A stretch of DNA of 64,000 bases from Pectobacterium cacticida (GCF_036885195.1 NZ_CP133656.1:1922001-1986000), one strand, 5' to 3'. Counted from the first letter of the stretch, positions 1-9,467 are shown. A program made the numbers and translations. The notes: generated by a model not told the origin, from the letters alone.

Positions 1-4
1 CGTT

Positions 5-29
5 GCTGAAAAATTTTTCAGCTTTTTTT
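5..29 (+). terminator. Rho-independent terminator of an upstream gene
   Basis: A perfect palindrome (GCTGAAAAA against TTTTTCAGC) at 5-22 is followed at once by seven T residues. This is a textbook intrinsic terminator for a rightward gene outside the window. Its strong symmetry means it could also work on the other strand. Confidence 0.75.
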
Positions 30-40
30 AAAAATTAATT

Positions 41-54
41 TATGATGCATCAAA
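41..54. promoter_or_regulatory. Putative GntR/FCD operator upstream of the SDR operon
   Basis: TATGATGCATCAAA contains the 10-bp palindrome TGATGCATCA (43-52). The same 14 bases occur at 43125-43138, just upstream of the FCD-type GntR regulator gene. The first six bases, TATGAT, could serve as a -10 hexamer, so a protein bound here would block the promoter of the operon starting at 98. That the GntR protein binds here is inferred from the shared sequence only. Confidence 0.45.
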
Positions 55-97
55 CACCATTTGACGCGTTACAAATAAAAGGTGAAGGAGGTTCGGT

Positions 98-832
98 ATG
101 ACGGCACAAAAAACACTCTTGCTGACGGGTGCCAGCCGGGGGATCGGCCATGCCACCGTGAAACATTTCCACGCGGCAGGGTGGCGGATCTTTACCGCAT
201 CGCGCCAGAATTGGGCGGAAGAGTGTCCGTGGGCAGAAAAATTGCTCAATCATATACATCTTGATTTGGAAGACATCGATAGCCTGCAACAGACGTTGCC
301 GCAGATTAAGGAAAAACTGGGGGGACGCCTGGATGCATTAGTCGATAACGCGGGGATCTCGCCAAAAGGGGAAAACGGGCAGCGCCTGGGGGTATGCGAC
401 ACCGATTATGCGACCTGGCTACGCGTCTTTAACGTCAACCTCTTTTCGTGTGCGCTACTGGCAAATGGGTTATTTGACGAGCTAAAAGCATCACAGGGCT
501 GTGTGATTAATGTCACGTCGATCGCGGGATCGCGCGTTCACCCCTTTGCGGGCGCAGCCTATGCCACCTCAAAAGCGGCACTGTCTGCACTGACGCGGGA
601 AATGGCGTTTGATTTTGGCCCGCATGGCGTGCGGGTGAACGCCATCGCGCCGGGCGAAATTGAAACGTCGATTTTGTCTCCCGGCACGGGCGCTATCATC
701 GAACAGCAAGTGCCGATGCGACGCCTGGGCAAGCCGGAAGAGGTGGCCAGCCTGATCTATTTTCTCTGCACATCCGGCGCTTCTTATGTCAATGGCGCGG
801 AAATTCACGTCAATGGAGGACAGCATGTCTGA
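98..832 (+). CDS. Short-chain dehydrogenase/reductase (SDR)
   Basis: A 244-residue classical SDR. The N-terminal TGASRGIG motif (residues about 10-17) is the NAD(P)-binding glycine loop. DNAGIS lies in the central region and AAYATSKAAL carries the catalytic Tyr-x3-Lys. The ATG at 98 follows a strong AAGGTGAAGGAGG ribosome-binding site. The 3' end overlaps the next gene by 8 bases, so the two are translationally coupled. SDR substrates cannot be read from sequence. The neighbouring amino-alcohol kinase and phospho-lyase suggest oxidation of an amino alcohol or handling of the aldehyde released by the lyase. That role is inference. Confidence 0.85.
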   Translation: MTAQKTLLLTGASRGIGHATVKHFHAAGWRIFTASRQNWAEECPWAEKLLNHIHLDLEDIDSLQQTLPQIKEKLGGRLDALVDNAGISPKGENGQRLGVCDTDYATWLRVFNVNLFSCALLANGLFDELKASQGCVINVTSIAGSRVHPFAGAAYATSKAALSALTREMAFDFGPHGVRVNAIAPGEIETSILSPGTGAIIEQQVPMRRLGKPEEVASLIYFLCTSGASYVNGAEIHVNGGQHV

Positions 833-1946
833 TCATCGGCTTTCTACACCGGGTTCTGCGTCCCCGTTCCTGGCGTCCAATCCGCCCACTTTTACCGCGT
901 CTTCACAAGATGACGATGTGTTAATGACACAGGCCGCGCCGCAGGTCTCTTGCCAGCAGGCATTAGCCATTGCGCAGCAAGAATATGGCTTATCTGGGCA
1001 CATAACCTTACTTCAGGGTGAACGCGATGTGAATTTCTGCCTGACGGTGACGCCGTGTGAACGCTACATGTTGAAAGTCGTCAACGCGGCAGAACCTGCC
1101 GTCGTCAGTCATTTTCAAACCGCGTTACTGTTACACCTTGCCTGTCAAGTACCTGACTTACCCGTGCCACGGATTAGGCCGACACGCGAGGGGAGAGCGG
1201 AGACCAGTGTAGAGATTGATGGCGTGCGTCTGCGCGTGCGGTTGGTGAGCTATCTGGCAGGCGTGCCGCAATCTTCATGTACGCCTACAGCGGCATTGAT
1301 GGCGCAGTTAGGCGCTACGCTTGCGCAGTTGGATAGCGCGTTGCGCCGCTTTACGCACCCGGCGGCAAATCGCTCACTCCTGTGGGATATTAGCCGCGCT
1401 GAACAGGTACGGCCTTACCTCAAATTTATAGCCGATCCCGAACAGTACCAGTCTCTGCGACGTGTGTTTGATCATTATGACAGTGATATCACCCCGAAAT
1501 TGTCGACGTTACGCCGTCAAGTCATTCATAACGATCTGAATCCTCACAATGTGCTGGTTGGGGAGAACGACCCGGTGCGAGTTACCGGTATTATCGACTT
1601 TGGCGATGCGATATTTGCCCCATTAATTTGCGAAGTGGCGACGGCGTTGGCCTACCAAACTGGCGCCGGGCATGATCTATTGGAGCATATCGTGCCATTT
1701 ATGGCGGCTTATCATCACTGCCTCCCGCTCGCACCGGAAGAGATTGCGCTGTTGCCTGACCTGATAACGACTCGACTGGCGCTAACGCTGACTATTGCGC
1801 AGTGGCGGGCATCACGCTACCCCGATAACCGCGAGTATCTGCTGCGTAACGTGCCGCGCTGTTGGCATAGTTTGCAGCGTATTGCTACTTATCCGCAGGC
1901 GCAATTTATCGATCGCCTACAACAGGCTTGCTCGGAGAACAAATAA
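825..1946 (+). CDS. APH-fold kinase, hydroxylysine/amino-alcohol kinase type
   Basis: An aminoglycoside-phosphotransferase-fold small-molecule kinase of 373 residues. VIHNDLNPHNVL is the Brenner-type catalytic loop (Asp base and metal-binding Asn), and GIIDFGDA holds the Mg-binding Asp. The start is taken at 825 because GGAGGA lies just upstream; an open frame extends back to 786 without a ribosome site. The stop overlaps the start of the next gene (TAATG). A kinase of this family beside a class-III PLP phospho-lyase matches the known hydroxylysine kinase and phosphoethanolamine/phosphohydroxylysine lyase pairing. The likely substrate is hydroxylysine, ethanolamine or 1-aminopropan-2-ol; antibiotic modification is unlikely. 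Confidence 0.8.
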   Translation: MSDHRLSTPGSASPFLASNPPTFTASSQDDDVLMTQAAPQVSCQQALAIAQQEYGLSGHITLLQGERDVNFCLTVTPCERYMLKVVNAAEPAVVSHFQTALLLHLACQVPDLPVPRIRPTREGRAETSVEIDGVRLRVRLVSYLAGVPQSSCTPTAALMAQLGATLAQLDSALRRFTHPAANRSLLWDISRAEQVRPYLKFIADPEQYQSLRRVFDHYDSDITPKLSTLRRQVIHNDLNPHNVLVGENDPVRVTGIIDFGDAIFAPLICEVATALAYQTGAGHDLLEHIVPFMAAYHHCLPLAPEEIALLPDLITTRLALTLTIAQWRASRYPDNREYLLRNVPRCWHSLQRIATYPQAQFIDRLQQACSENK

Positions 1947-3235
1947 TGAATCAGAGAACAATGGGGTCTGAAAGCACCTCGACAGAGGATTTGCTGGCGC
2001 GTCGTCAACGAGTCTTGGGTAGCGGCTATCGCCTGTTTTATCAAGAACCGCTGCACGTGGTTCGTGGCGAGGGCGTGTGGTTGTTTGACCATCAGGGAAA
2101 GCGTTACCTGGATGTTTACAATAATGTCGCATCGGTCGGGCATTGTCACCCTGCGGTGGTTGAAGCGATAGCGCGTCAGAGCGCTCAGCTCAATACGCAT
2201 ACGCGTTATCTACATCCGGCGATCGTCGATTTTGCGGAGGATCTTCTGAGCGAATTTCCCGCCGAATTGAATAATGTGATGCTAACGTGTACGGGAAGTG
2301 AGGCTAACGATTTGGCATTGCGCATCGCTCGGCATGTGACGGGAGGGACGGGGGTTATGGTGACCCGCTGGGCATATCACGGCGTGACCAGCGCGTTGGC
2401 AGCGTTGTCGCCGTCGCTGGGGGAAGGCGTTGCGCGCGGTAGCCATGTGAAGCTGATCGACGCCCCTGACACGTATCGCCAGCCCGGCGCATTCCTTACC
2501 AGCGTTCGTGAAGCGTTGGCGCAAATGCAACAGGAAGGTATTCGTCCTGCCGCGCTGCTTGCGGATACAATTTTTTCCAGCGATGGGGTGTTCTGTGCGC
2601 CAGAAGGTGAAATGGCGCAGGCGGCGGCACTGGTTCGTCAGGCGGGCGGGCTGTTTATTGCAGATGAAGTACAGCCGGGGTTTGGACGCACTGGTACATC
2701 AATGTGGGGGTTCGCGCGTCACGGCATCGTTCCGGATTTGGTTAGTTTAGGAAAGCCGATGGGCAATGGTCACCCGATTGCCGGGTTGGTAGGGCGTTCC
2801 ACATTATTCGATGCCTTCGGTCGCGATGTTCGCTATTTTAATACGTTTGGCGGCAATCCGGTGTCCTGTGAGGCGGCCCACGCCGTACTGCGGGTTATCC
2901 GAGAAGAACAGTTGCAGCAAAATGCCCAGCGGGTTGGCAACTATCTGCGACAAGGGCTACAGCAACTCGCGTTGAATTTTCCCCTGATAGGCGACATTCG
3001 GGCGTACGGCCTGTTTATCGGCGTGGAATTGGTCAGTCATCGTGAAAGTAAAACGCCTGCAAAAGAACCCGCTGCGCAGATAGTGAACGCGATGCGTCAG
3101 CGTGGCGTACTGATTAGCACTACCGGGCCCGCTGCAAACGTGCTGAAAATTCGTCCGCCGCTGGTGTTTCAGGAAGAACACGCCGATATATTTTTAACGA
3201 CGCTACGCGACGTACTCACAGCCTGTCGGGGATAG
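1946..3235 (+). CDS. Class-III PLP enzyme, probable amino-alcohol-phosphate phospho-lyase
   Basis: A 429-residue fold-type I PLP enzyme of the class-III aminotransferase family. Visible elements are NNVASVGHCHP near the N-terminus (characteristic of the ammonio-phospholyase branch), LTCTGSEAND (phosphate-binding loop), IADEVQPGFGRTG (Asp that pairs with the PLP pyridine) and SLGKPMGNGHP (Lys forming the Schiff base). The start at 1946 overlaps the kinase stop. Members of this branch cleave O-phosphoethanolamine or 5-phosphohydroxylysine to aldehyde, ammonia and phosphate rather than transaminate. Amino-alcohol kinase and amino-alcohol-phosphate phospho-lyase activities were described long ago in Erwinia carotovora, and this operon is a good gene candidate. 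An ordinary transaminase cannot be excluded. Confidence 0.8.
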   Translation: MNQRTMGSESTSTEDLLARRQRVLGSGYRLFYQEPLHVVRGEGVWLFDHQGKRYLDVYNNVASVGHCHPAVVEAIARQSAQLNTHTRYLHPAIVDFAEDLLSEFPAELNNVMLTCTGSEANDLALRIARHVTGGTGVMVTRWAYHGVTSALAALSPSLGEGVARGSHVKLIDAPDTYRQPGAFLTSVREALAQMQQEGIRPAALLADTIFSSDGVFCAPEGEMAQAAALVRQAGGLFIADEVQPGFGRTGTSMWGFARHGIVPDLVSLGKPMGNGHPIAGLVGRSTLFDAFGRDVRYFNTFGGNPVSCEAAHAVLRVIREEQLQQNAQRVGNYLRQGLQQLALNFPLIGDIRAYGLFIGVELVSHRESKTPAKEPAAQIVNAMRQRGVLISTTGPAANVLKIRPPLVFQEEHADIFLTTLRDVLTACRG

Positions 3236-3598
3236 AACAAAAAAGCATAAACGTGGTTCTAAAAAACAGAAGGGTGATTTGTTTTTTTTATCATTGACGC
3301 AAAGCACATTTCTCTCTACTTTAAACGAACTGATGTTTTTTGTATCTGATTGATTTATAAAAAATTATTAAATTACAACTTAAATGACAGACGTAATTAG
3401 CCCGGTTATTCCTCAACGTAAAAGATAATGATAAGCCTATCCTCGCCCAACATTCCGTGTAAAACGGTCTGCAGAGATAGATGCTCTGCCCGCTAATACG
3501 AAATAATCTTACCCGCACACCAGGGGTTTCTTACATCAAACGGGCATACGTTGGCGTGTGTCGATAAACAGTTAGCCATAGCAGGAGTGAGCCAGGTA
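3236..3598 (+). other. Intergenic region and long leader before metN-like gene
   Basis: This 363-base AT-rich gap separates the phospho-lyase gene from the ABC transporter genes. It holds a candidate sigma-70 promoter at 3294-3322 and, near its 3' end, a small hairpin (GCAGAG 3471-3476 with CTCTGC 3484-3489). No convincing MetJ box array, S-box or other riboswitch was recognised. No terminator with a T-run is evident after the stop at 3235. Confidence 0.5.
3294..3322 (+). promoter_or_regulatory. Candidate sigma-70 promoter of the metNI-racemase-metQ operon
   Basis: TTGACG (3294-3299) and TACTTT (3317-3322) are separated by 17 bases. Transcription would start near 3330 and give a leader of about 270 bases before the transporter ATPase gene. 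Confidence 0.4.
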
Positions 3599-4621
3599 AT
3601 GATTCGGTTAGAAAACGTGAGCGTTGATTTTTCCGCAGGGAAAGATGCACCGTCAAGGGCGGTAAACAACGTCAACCTGACCATTCAACAGGGTGAAGTT
3701 TTTGGCATCGTCGGCACCAGCGGCGCGGGGAAGAGCACGCTGTTGCGCACAATCAATTTATTACAGCGGCCGACCGAAGGCCGCGTGTTTCTGGGCGATA
3801 CGCTGATTAGCAATGCGTCCGGGCGTGAACTGCGTCAGCATCGGCAGCGAATCGGTATGATATTCCAGCATTTTAATCTTATGCATACACGTAATGTTTA
3901 TGACAACGTGGCCTTCAGCCTGCGGGCGGCGGGTAAACATAAAGATGAAATTGCATCGCGCGTGCCAGAAATTCTGGCGCTCGTCGGGCTGCAAGATAAA
4001 GGGATGTCCTATCCGGCGCAGTTGAGCGGGGGGCAAAAACAGCGTGTGGGGATTGCCCGCGCTATCGCTAACCACCCTGAAGTGCTGTTGTGTGATGAAC
4101 CGACCTCAGCATTGGATTTAGAGACATCGGCGTCTATTCTGGCATTGCTGAAAAGTATTAACGTTCGGCTGGGTATCACCATCGTTCTGATATCTCATGA
4201 GATGAGCGTGATTAAAAGTATTTGTCAGCGTATGGCGGTGATGACAGGCGGGAATATCGTAGAAGAGGGCGATGTCTTCAGCGTATTTTCCGCGCCTCAG
4301 CATCCTTACACTAAACAATTGGTGAGTCATACCAGCCCGATTGAATTACCTGAACGCTTCAAGAAAAATAATAAAGGTGTATTGCTGAAAATACTTTTCG
4401 CCGATGACTCCGTGGAGCAGCCTATCTTATCCGATGTTGCACAACGGTTTCAGGTCGCGATAAATATTCTGCACGGCAATATTGAATACATTAACGATCG
4501 GGCATTGGGACATATTATCGCGCAGATTTCCTATCGTGACGATCCTGCGGCGGATAATCTCGCAGCCGCGATTGCTTATATTCGACAGAATACTTTTGGG
4601 GTGGAGGTCATCAATGACTGA
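3599..4621 (+). CDS. metN: MetN-type ABC transporter ATP-binding protein
   Basis: A 340-residue ATPase of the methionine-uptake (MetN) family. Walker A is GTSGAGKST, the signature is LSGGQKQR, Walker B is VLLCDEPTSALD, and the switch His lies in LISHEMS. The C-terminal 80 residues form the NIL (ACT-like) domain typical of MetN, which in characterised members binds methionine and inhibits transport. The start at 3599 (MIRLENVS) matches the family N-terminus and has AGGAG upstream. The next gene overlaps the 3' end by 8 bases. Because the operon also carries an N-acylamino-acid racemase homologue, the substrate may be a D-amino acid, an N-acylated amino acid or a dipeptide rather than L-methionine. 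This is a paralogue name, not proof of function. Confidence 0.85.
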   Translation: MIRLENVSVDFSAGKDAPSRAVNNVNLTIQQGEVFGIVGTSGAGKSTLLRTINLLQRPTEGRVFLGDTLISNASGRELRQHRQRIGMIFQHFNLMHTRNVYDNVAFSLRAAGKHKDEIASRVPEILALVGLQDKGMSYPAQLSGGQKQRVGIARAIANHPEVLLCDEPTSALDLETSASILALLKSINVRLGITIVLISHEMSVIKSICQRMAVMTGGNIVEEGDVFSVFSAPQHPYTKQLVSHTSPIELPERFKKNNKGVLLKILFADDSVEQPILSDVAQRFQVAINILHGNIEYINDRALGHIIAQISYRDDPAADNLAAAIAYIRQNTFGVEVIND

Positions 4622-5273
4622 GTTAGCGGGTGAATTGGTCTTCGCTTTTGGCGAAACCTTCACAATGGTGTGTATTTCAACGCTCTGTGCGGTGGTATTG
4701 GGCCTGCCGCTGGGTATCGCAATTTATGTGACCGATCGTCATTTATTCTGGCAGAACCGTTTTATCTATCTGCTCTCGACTATTCTGGTCAATATTATCC
4801 GTTCGATCCCCTTTGTCATTCTTCTGGTACTGCTACTGCCACTCACACAATTGTTGCTCGGTAATACTATTGGGCCGGTTGCGGCGTCGGTGCCAATGTC
4901 AGTCGCGGCGATCGCTTTTTATGCCCGTTTGGTGGATTCCGCATTACGTGAAGTCGATCCTGGGATTGTCGAAGCGGCTGAAGCCTTTGGCGCGAGTCCG
5001 ACGCGCATCATCGCTACGGTATTATTGCCGGAAGCGTTAGCCGGATTATTGCGCGGACTGACAATTACCCTGGTCAGCCTCATCGGTTATTCGGCGATGG
5101 CGGGCATCGTCGGCGGCGGCGGTGTCGGCGATTTGGCAATCCGTTTCGGCTATTACCGTTATGAAACCGAAGTCATGATCGTGACGGTCATTGCGCTGGT
5201 CGTGCTGGTTCAGGTCGTGCAAACGCTGGGAGACAGACTCTCTCGGTGGGCGAACAAACGCGAGCGTCGCTAA
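4614..5273 (+). CDS. metI: MetI-type ABC transporter permease
   Basis: A 219-residue integral membrane permease with about five hydrophobic segments and the EAA loop EAAEAFGASPTRIIATVLLPEA, which contacts the ATPase. Length and sequence fit the MetI family. The start at 4614 has GGAGG seven bases upstream and overlaps the end of the ATPase gene. It forms the membrane channel of the importer with the preceding ATPase and the binding protein encoded at 6591. An open frame reaches further upstream, but that part lies inside the ATPase gene. Confidence 0.85.
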   Translation: MTELAGELVFAFGETFTMVCISTLCAVVLGLPLGIAIYVTDRHLFWQNRFIYLLSTILVNIIRSIPFVILLVLLLPLTQLLLGNTIGPVAASVPMSVAAIAFYARLVDSALREVDPGIVEAAEAFGASPTRIIATVLLPEALAGLLRGLTITLVSLIGYSAMAGIVGGGGVGDLAIRFGYYRYETEVMIVTVIALVVLVQVVQTLGDRLSRWANKRERR

Positions 5274-5311
5274 TTCATCGCAACATCGGATATTCAGGGC
5301 AAAAAGATGTC

Positions 5312-6424
5312 ATGAAAATAGACAAAATTGTATTACGAAAAATGAAAATGGCGCTAAAAACGCCCTTTACCACCAGTTTTGCGACGCAGACGGAGAAACA
5401 CTTTTCCATCGTAGAGGTTCACGCGGGCGGGCAAATTGGTTACGGTGATTGTTCAGCCATTTCTTTGCCATTTTATAACGAAGAAACTAACGTTACCGCG
5501 TGGCATATTATGCGTGACTTTCTCATCCCGATGATTAAGCAGGCTGGCAATATCGATCATCCATCACACGTCCGCGATATTTTCGCGCCGGTTAAACGCA
5601 ATAATTGCGCTAAAGCTGCCATCGAAGGCGGTATTTGGGACGCCTATGCGAAACTTAAAGGCGTACCATTGCATCAATTGCTCGGTGGGGTGCGTGATAA
5701 GGTTGAGGCCGGTGTGAGTATCGGTATTCAGGAAACGCCGGATAAACTCGTCAGTGTGGTCGACGCTTTCCTAAAAGATGGTTATAAGCGCATTAAGATA
5801 AAGATTAAGCCGGGGAAAGATTATGACTATATTCTGGCTTTACGTCAGGCGTTTGGCGATATCACGCTAATGGTGGATGCTAATTCTGCCTATACGCTGG
5901 ATGACATAGATTTCTTTAAGCGCATTGACAAATTTAACCTGTTAATGATTGAACAGCCACTGGCGCATGACGATATTATCGATCATCGCAAACTTCAGGC
6001 GGCAATAAATACGCCGATCTGTCTGGATGAGAGTATTGCCTCGGTAGACGATGCCCGGAAAGCCATCGAATTGGGCAGCGCCAAAATCATCAATATTAAA
6101 GTTGCCCGCGTGGGCGGCATTACCGAAACTAAACTGATTCATGACTATTGTCAGGAACATAATATTCCCGTGTGGTGCGGCGGTATGCTGGATACGGCGG
6201 TCGGTAAAGCGCATAACATCGCGGTATCTACGCTACCGAATTTTATCTACGCGCACGATATTCCCCCTTCGTCCCGCTACTGGCAGGCAGACTTTATGCT
6301 GCCGTTTGTCGAATTGGATAACGACAGTTGCGTTGCTGTGCCAAACAAACCGGGTATTGGCTTCGATATTAATCCGGAATTGTATGACAAATACTGCTAC
6401 GGCCAAGAAACATTTCTGTTATGA
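5312..6424 (+). CDS. Enolase-superfamily racemase (NSAR/OSBS, MenC-like)
   Basis: A 370-residue protein of the muconate-lactonising subgroup of the enolase superfamily. It most resembles N-succinylamino-acid racemases/o-succinylbenzoate synthases. All catalytic residues are visible: Lys162 and Lys164 (KIKIKPG), metal ligands Asp189 (VDAN), Glu214 (IEQPL) and Asp239 (CLDES), and Lys263 (NIKVARVGG). The start at 5312 (MKIDKIVL) fits the family start; the ribosome site is weak. It lies between the permease and binding-protein genes of a MetNIQ-type importer, which favours racemisation of an imported N-acyl amino acid over menaquinone synthesis. No N-acyl-transferase or deacylase gene is in the same operon. 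The substrate is not known. Confidence 0.8.
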   Translation: MKIDKIVLRKMKMALKTPFTTSFATQTEKHFSIVEVHAGGQIGYGDCSAISLPFYNEETNVTAWHIMRDFLIPMIKQAGNIDHPSHVRDIFAPVKRNNCAKAAIEGGIWDAYAKLKGVPLHQLLGGVRDKVEAGVSIGIQETPDKLVSVVDAFLKDGYKRIKIKIKPGKDYDYILALRQAFGDITLMVDANSAYTLDDIDFFKRIDKFNLLMIEQPLAHDDIIDHRKLQAAINTPICLDESIASVDDARKAIELGSAKIINIKVARVGGITETKLIHDYCQEHNIPVWCGGMLDTAVGKAHNIAVSTLPNFIYAHDIPPSSRYWQADFMLPFVELDNDSCVAVPNKPGIGFDINPELYDKYCYGQETFLL

Positions 6425-6590
6425 CCCTTTGAAATAAATTTTTAAATGAGTACCACAGGCAGTTAAGCGTTATTCAGCACCAGGGAATAACGCTGTTGCT
6501 CTCGGTTTTAACCGTGTGCCGCTGCGCGACATAACGAGAATGCCGTTAGCAAACGGCTAACACCGACAAAAATCAGACAGGAACGCCACG

Positions 6591-7415
6591 ATGCAATTGA
6601 AAAAACTCATTCCACTCATGCTGGCGCTGGGGATCTCCCAGGCTTATGCGGCAGACGCAGGCAAAGAAATTACCATCGGGGTATCGCCGGGGCCGTATGG
6701 TGATATGGTGACGAAAGCGATCAAACCTGAAATGGTGAAAAAGGGCTACGATGTGAGAGTGCGGGAGTTCAGCGATTACATTCAACCTAACCTGGCACTG
6801 GCCAATAAAAGTATCGACGCCAATCTGTTCCAGAACCGCCGTTATCTTGACCGGTTCAGCGCAGATAAAGGGTTAAAATTAGCGGAAGTCATTACCGTAC
6901 CGACGGCGAGCATGGGCTTTTACTCCCATAAAGTTCGCTCGCTTGATGAACTAAAAGCCGGTGACATTATTACCTTGCCAAACGACCCATCCAACCTGGC
7001 GCGGTCGTTAGACTTTTTGCAAAAATATGGTTTGATCAAGATTAATCCAAACATTACGCCGACTAAAGCTTCACTGCGGGATATTACAGAAAACCCTAAA
7101 GGGTTGGTTTTTAAACCGCTGGAAGCGGCACAGCTACCGCGTGCGCTGGGCGGCGTCACGGGGTCGTTGATCAATGCCAATTTCGCCATTGCCTCCGGAC
7201 TGAAATTATCTGACGCTGTTCAACTGGATGTATTACCGGAAGACCTGAAAAACATGATTGTTGTAAGAGCGGAAGATGCCGATAAGCCCTTTGCTCAGGA
7301 TCTGAAGGCTGCCGTTCAATCTCCGGAGTTCGCCGCGTTCTTCTCGGACAAAAACACCATGTTCCATGCGTTTCAGAAGCCCGAATGGATGAACCAAAAA
7401 GCGAAGTCAGAATAA
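6591..7415 (+). CDS. MetQ/NlpA-family periplasmic substrate-binding protein
   Basis: A 274-residue binding protein of the NlpA/MetQ family. The signal peptide ends SQAYA-ADAG and has no lipobox cysteine, so the protein should be soluble in the periplasm. Most MetQ homologues are lipoproteins. The mature part shows the family elements ITIGVSPGPYGDM, IDANLFQNRRYL and ITLPNDPSNLARSL. In MetQ the equivalent FQH..YL segment helps form the methionine pocket; here Asn-Arg-Arg replaces it, which supports another ligand. It is separated by 166 bases from the racemase gene and delivers substrate to the permease encoded at 4614. Confidence 0.8.
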   Translation: MQLKKLIPLMLALGISQAYAADAGKEITIGVSPGPYGDMVTKAIKPEMVKKGYDVRVREFSDYIQPNLALANKSIDANLFQNRRYLDRFSADKGLKLAEVITVPTASMGFYSHKVRSLDELKAGDIITLPNDPSNLARSLDFLQKYGLIKINPNITPTKASLRDITENPKGLVFKPLEAAQLPRALGGVTGSLINANFAIASGLKLSDAVQLDVLPEDLKNMIVVRAEDADKPFAQDLKAAVQSPEFAAFFSDKNTMFHAFQKPEWMNQKAKSE

Positions 7416-7479
7416 GCGTCTGCGGAAAGGCGTTTGGTGCGAGTGAATAGGTGATTACCAAATCGGGCAAAAATAATGT

Positions 7480-7511
7480 CTTTCTCCCCTGACCGTCGTC
7501 AGGGGAGAAAG
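7480..7511. terminator. Bidirectional terminator between convergent operons
   Basis: A perfect 14-bp stem (7480-7493 with 7498-7511) closes a 4-base loop. It lies between the rightward binding-protein gene (stop 7415) and the leftward VOC gene (stop 7524). On the minus strand it is followed by a T-rich stretch, so it probably ends the frm operon as well as the transporter operon. Confidence 0.7.
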
Positions 7512-7523
7512 GCTATACCGCGA

Positions 7524-7922
7524 TTACAGGAACGTGTAGGCGGTGATTTTGTTGCCAGCCGGATCGCGCAGGTAAGCCGCATAGGCGCCTGGCAAGTGAC
7601 CGCGTGGGCCAGGTTGGCCCTCATCTGAACCGCCGTGCGCTAAGCCAGCTGCATGGAAGGCATCAACTTCTTCCGTGCTGGACGCCGCAAACCCAATCGT
7701 GATGCCGTTGCTGGAAGGCGCCTCACCATTACCCGGACGGGCAATAATGAATGCGGGTTTGTCACGACCGTAAAGCACCCAGCCGCTTCCGAATGGTCCG
7801 AGATTTTTGATACCCAGCTTCCCAAGTACCGCATCATAGAATGCGGTGGATTTTTCCACATCGGTGGCACCGATGAATACATGCGAGAAAATACCGTCGC
7901 CAGAAATAACAGGTGTTGCCAT
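7524..7922 (-). CDS. VOC (glyoxalase/bleomycin-resistance fold) family protein
   Basis: A 132-residue single-domain vicinal-oxygen-chelate protein. HVFIGATDVEKSTAFYDAVLG is the usual first beta-alpha unit, and the C-terminal YAAYLRDPAGNKITAY is the usual last strand with a metal-ligand region. It lies downstream of frmA in the same direction, with AAGGA before its start, so it should be induced by formaldehyde. It occupies the position that frmB (S-formylglutathione hydrolase) has in E. coli. It is not homologous to FrmB. A glutathione-adduct or aldehyde-related role is inferred from position only. Confidence 0.75.
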   Translation of the reverse strand: MATPVISGDGIFSHVFIGATDVEKSTAFYDAVLGKLGIKNLGPFGSGWVLYGRDKPAFIIARPGNGEAPSSNGITIGFAASSTEEVDAFHAAGLAHGGSDEGQPGPRGHLPGAYAAYLRDPAGNKITAYTFL

Positions 7923-7968
7923 GATGAATATCCTTAGATTAGGTGAATAAAATTTCGCATCCGACGGA

Positions 7969-9388
<1,420 letters not shown>

Positions 9389-9411
9389 TCTGCTACCTCA
9401 CGTCTCATTCC

Positions 9412-9467
9412 ATATACTATAGGGGAGTATATATTGCTGTGTCAAGGGATACTCCCCTATAGTATAT
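9412..9467 (-). promoter_or_regulatory. frm promoter with twin FrmR operators
   Basis: Two perfect 19-bp copies in inverted orientation lie at 9412-9430 and 9449-9467. Each has the run of G (or C) flanked by AT-rich arms that CsoR/RcnR-family proteins recognise. On the minus strand TTGACA (9440-9445) and TATAGT (9416-9421) are separated by 18 bases. The proximal operator covers the -10 and the distal one lies just upstream of the -35. Repressor on both sites would occlude the promoter. Confidence 0.8.

Noticed and set aside
786..824. Upstream extension of the kinase gene
   Set aside because: The start at 825 has GGAGGA correctly spaced, while 786 has no ribosome site and would give a longer overlap with the SDR gene.
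3236..3598. Possible MetJ operator or S-box before metN-like gene
   Set aside because: Only one partial AGACGT half-site and no tandem array; no conserved riboswitch core was recognised.
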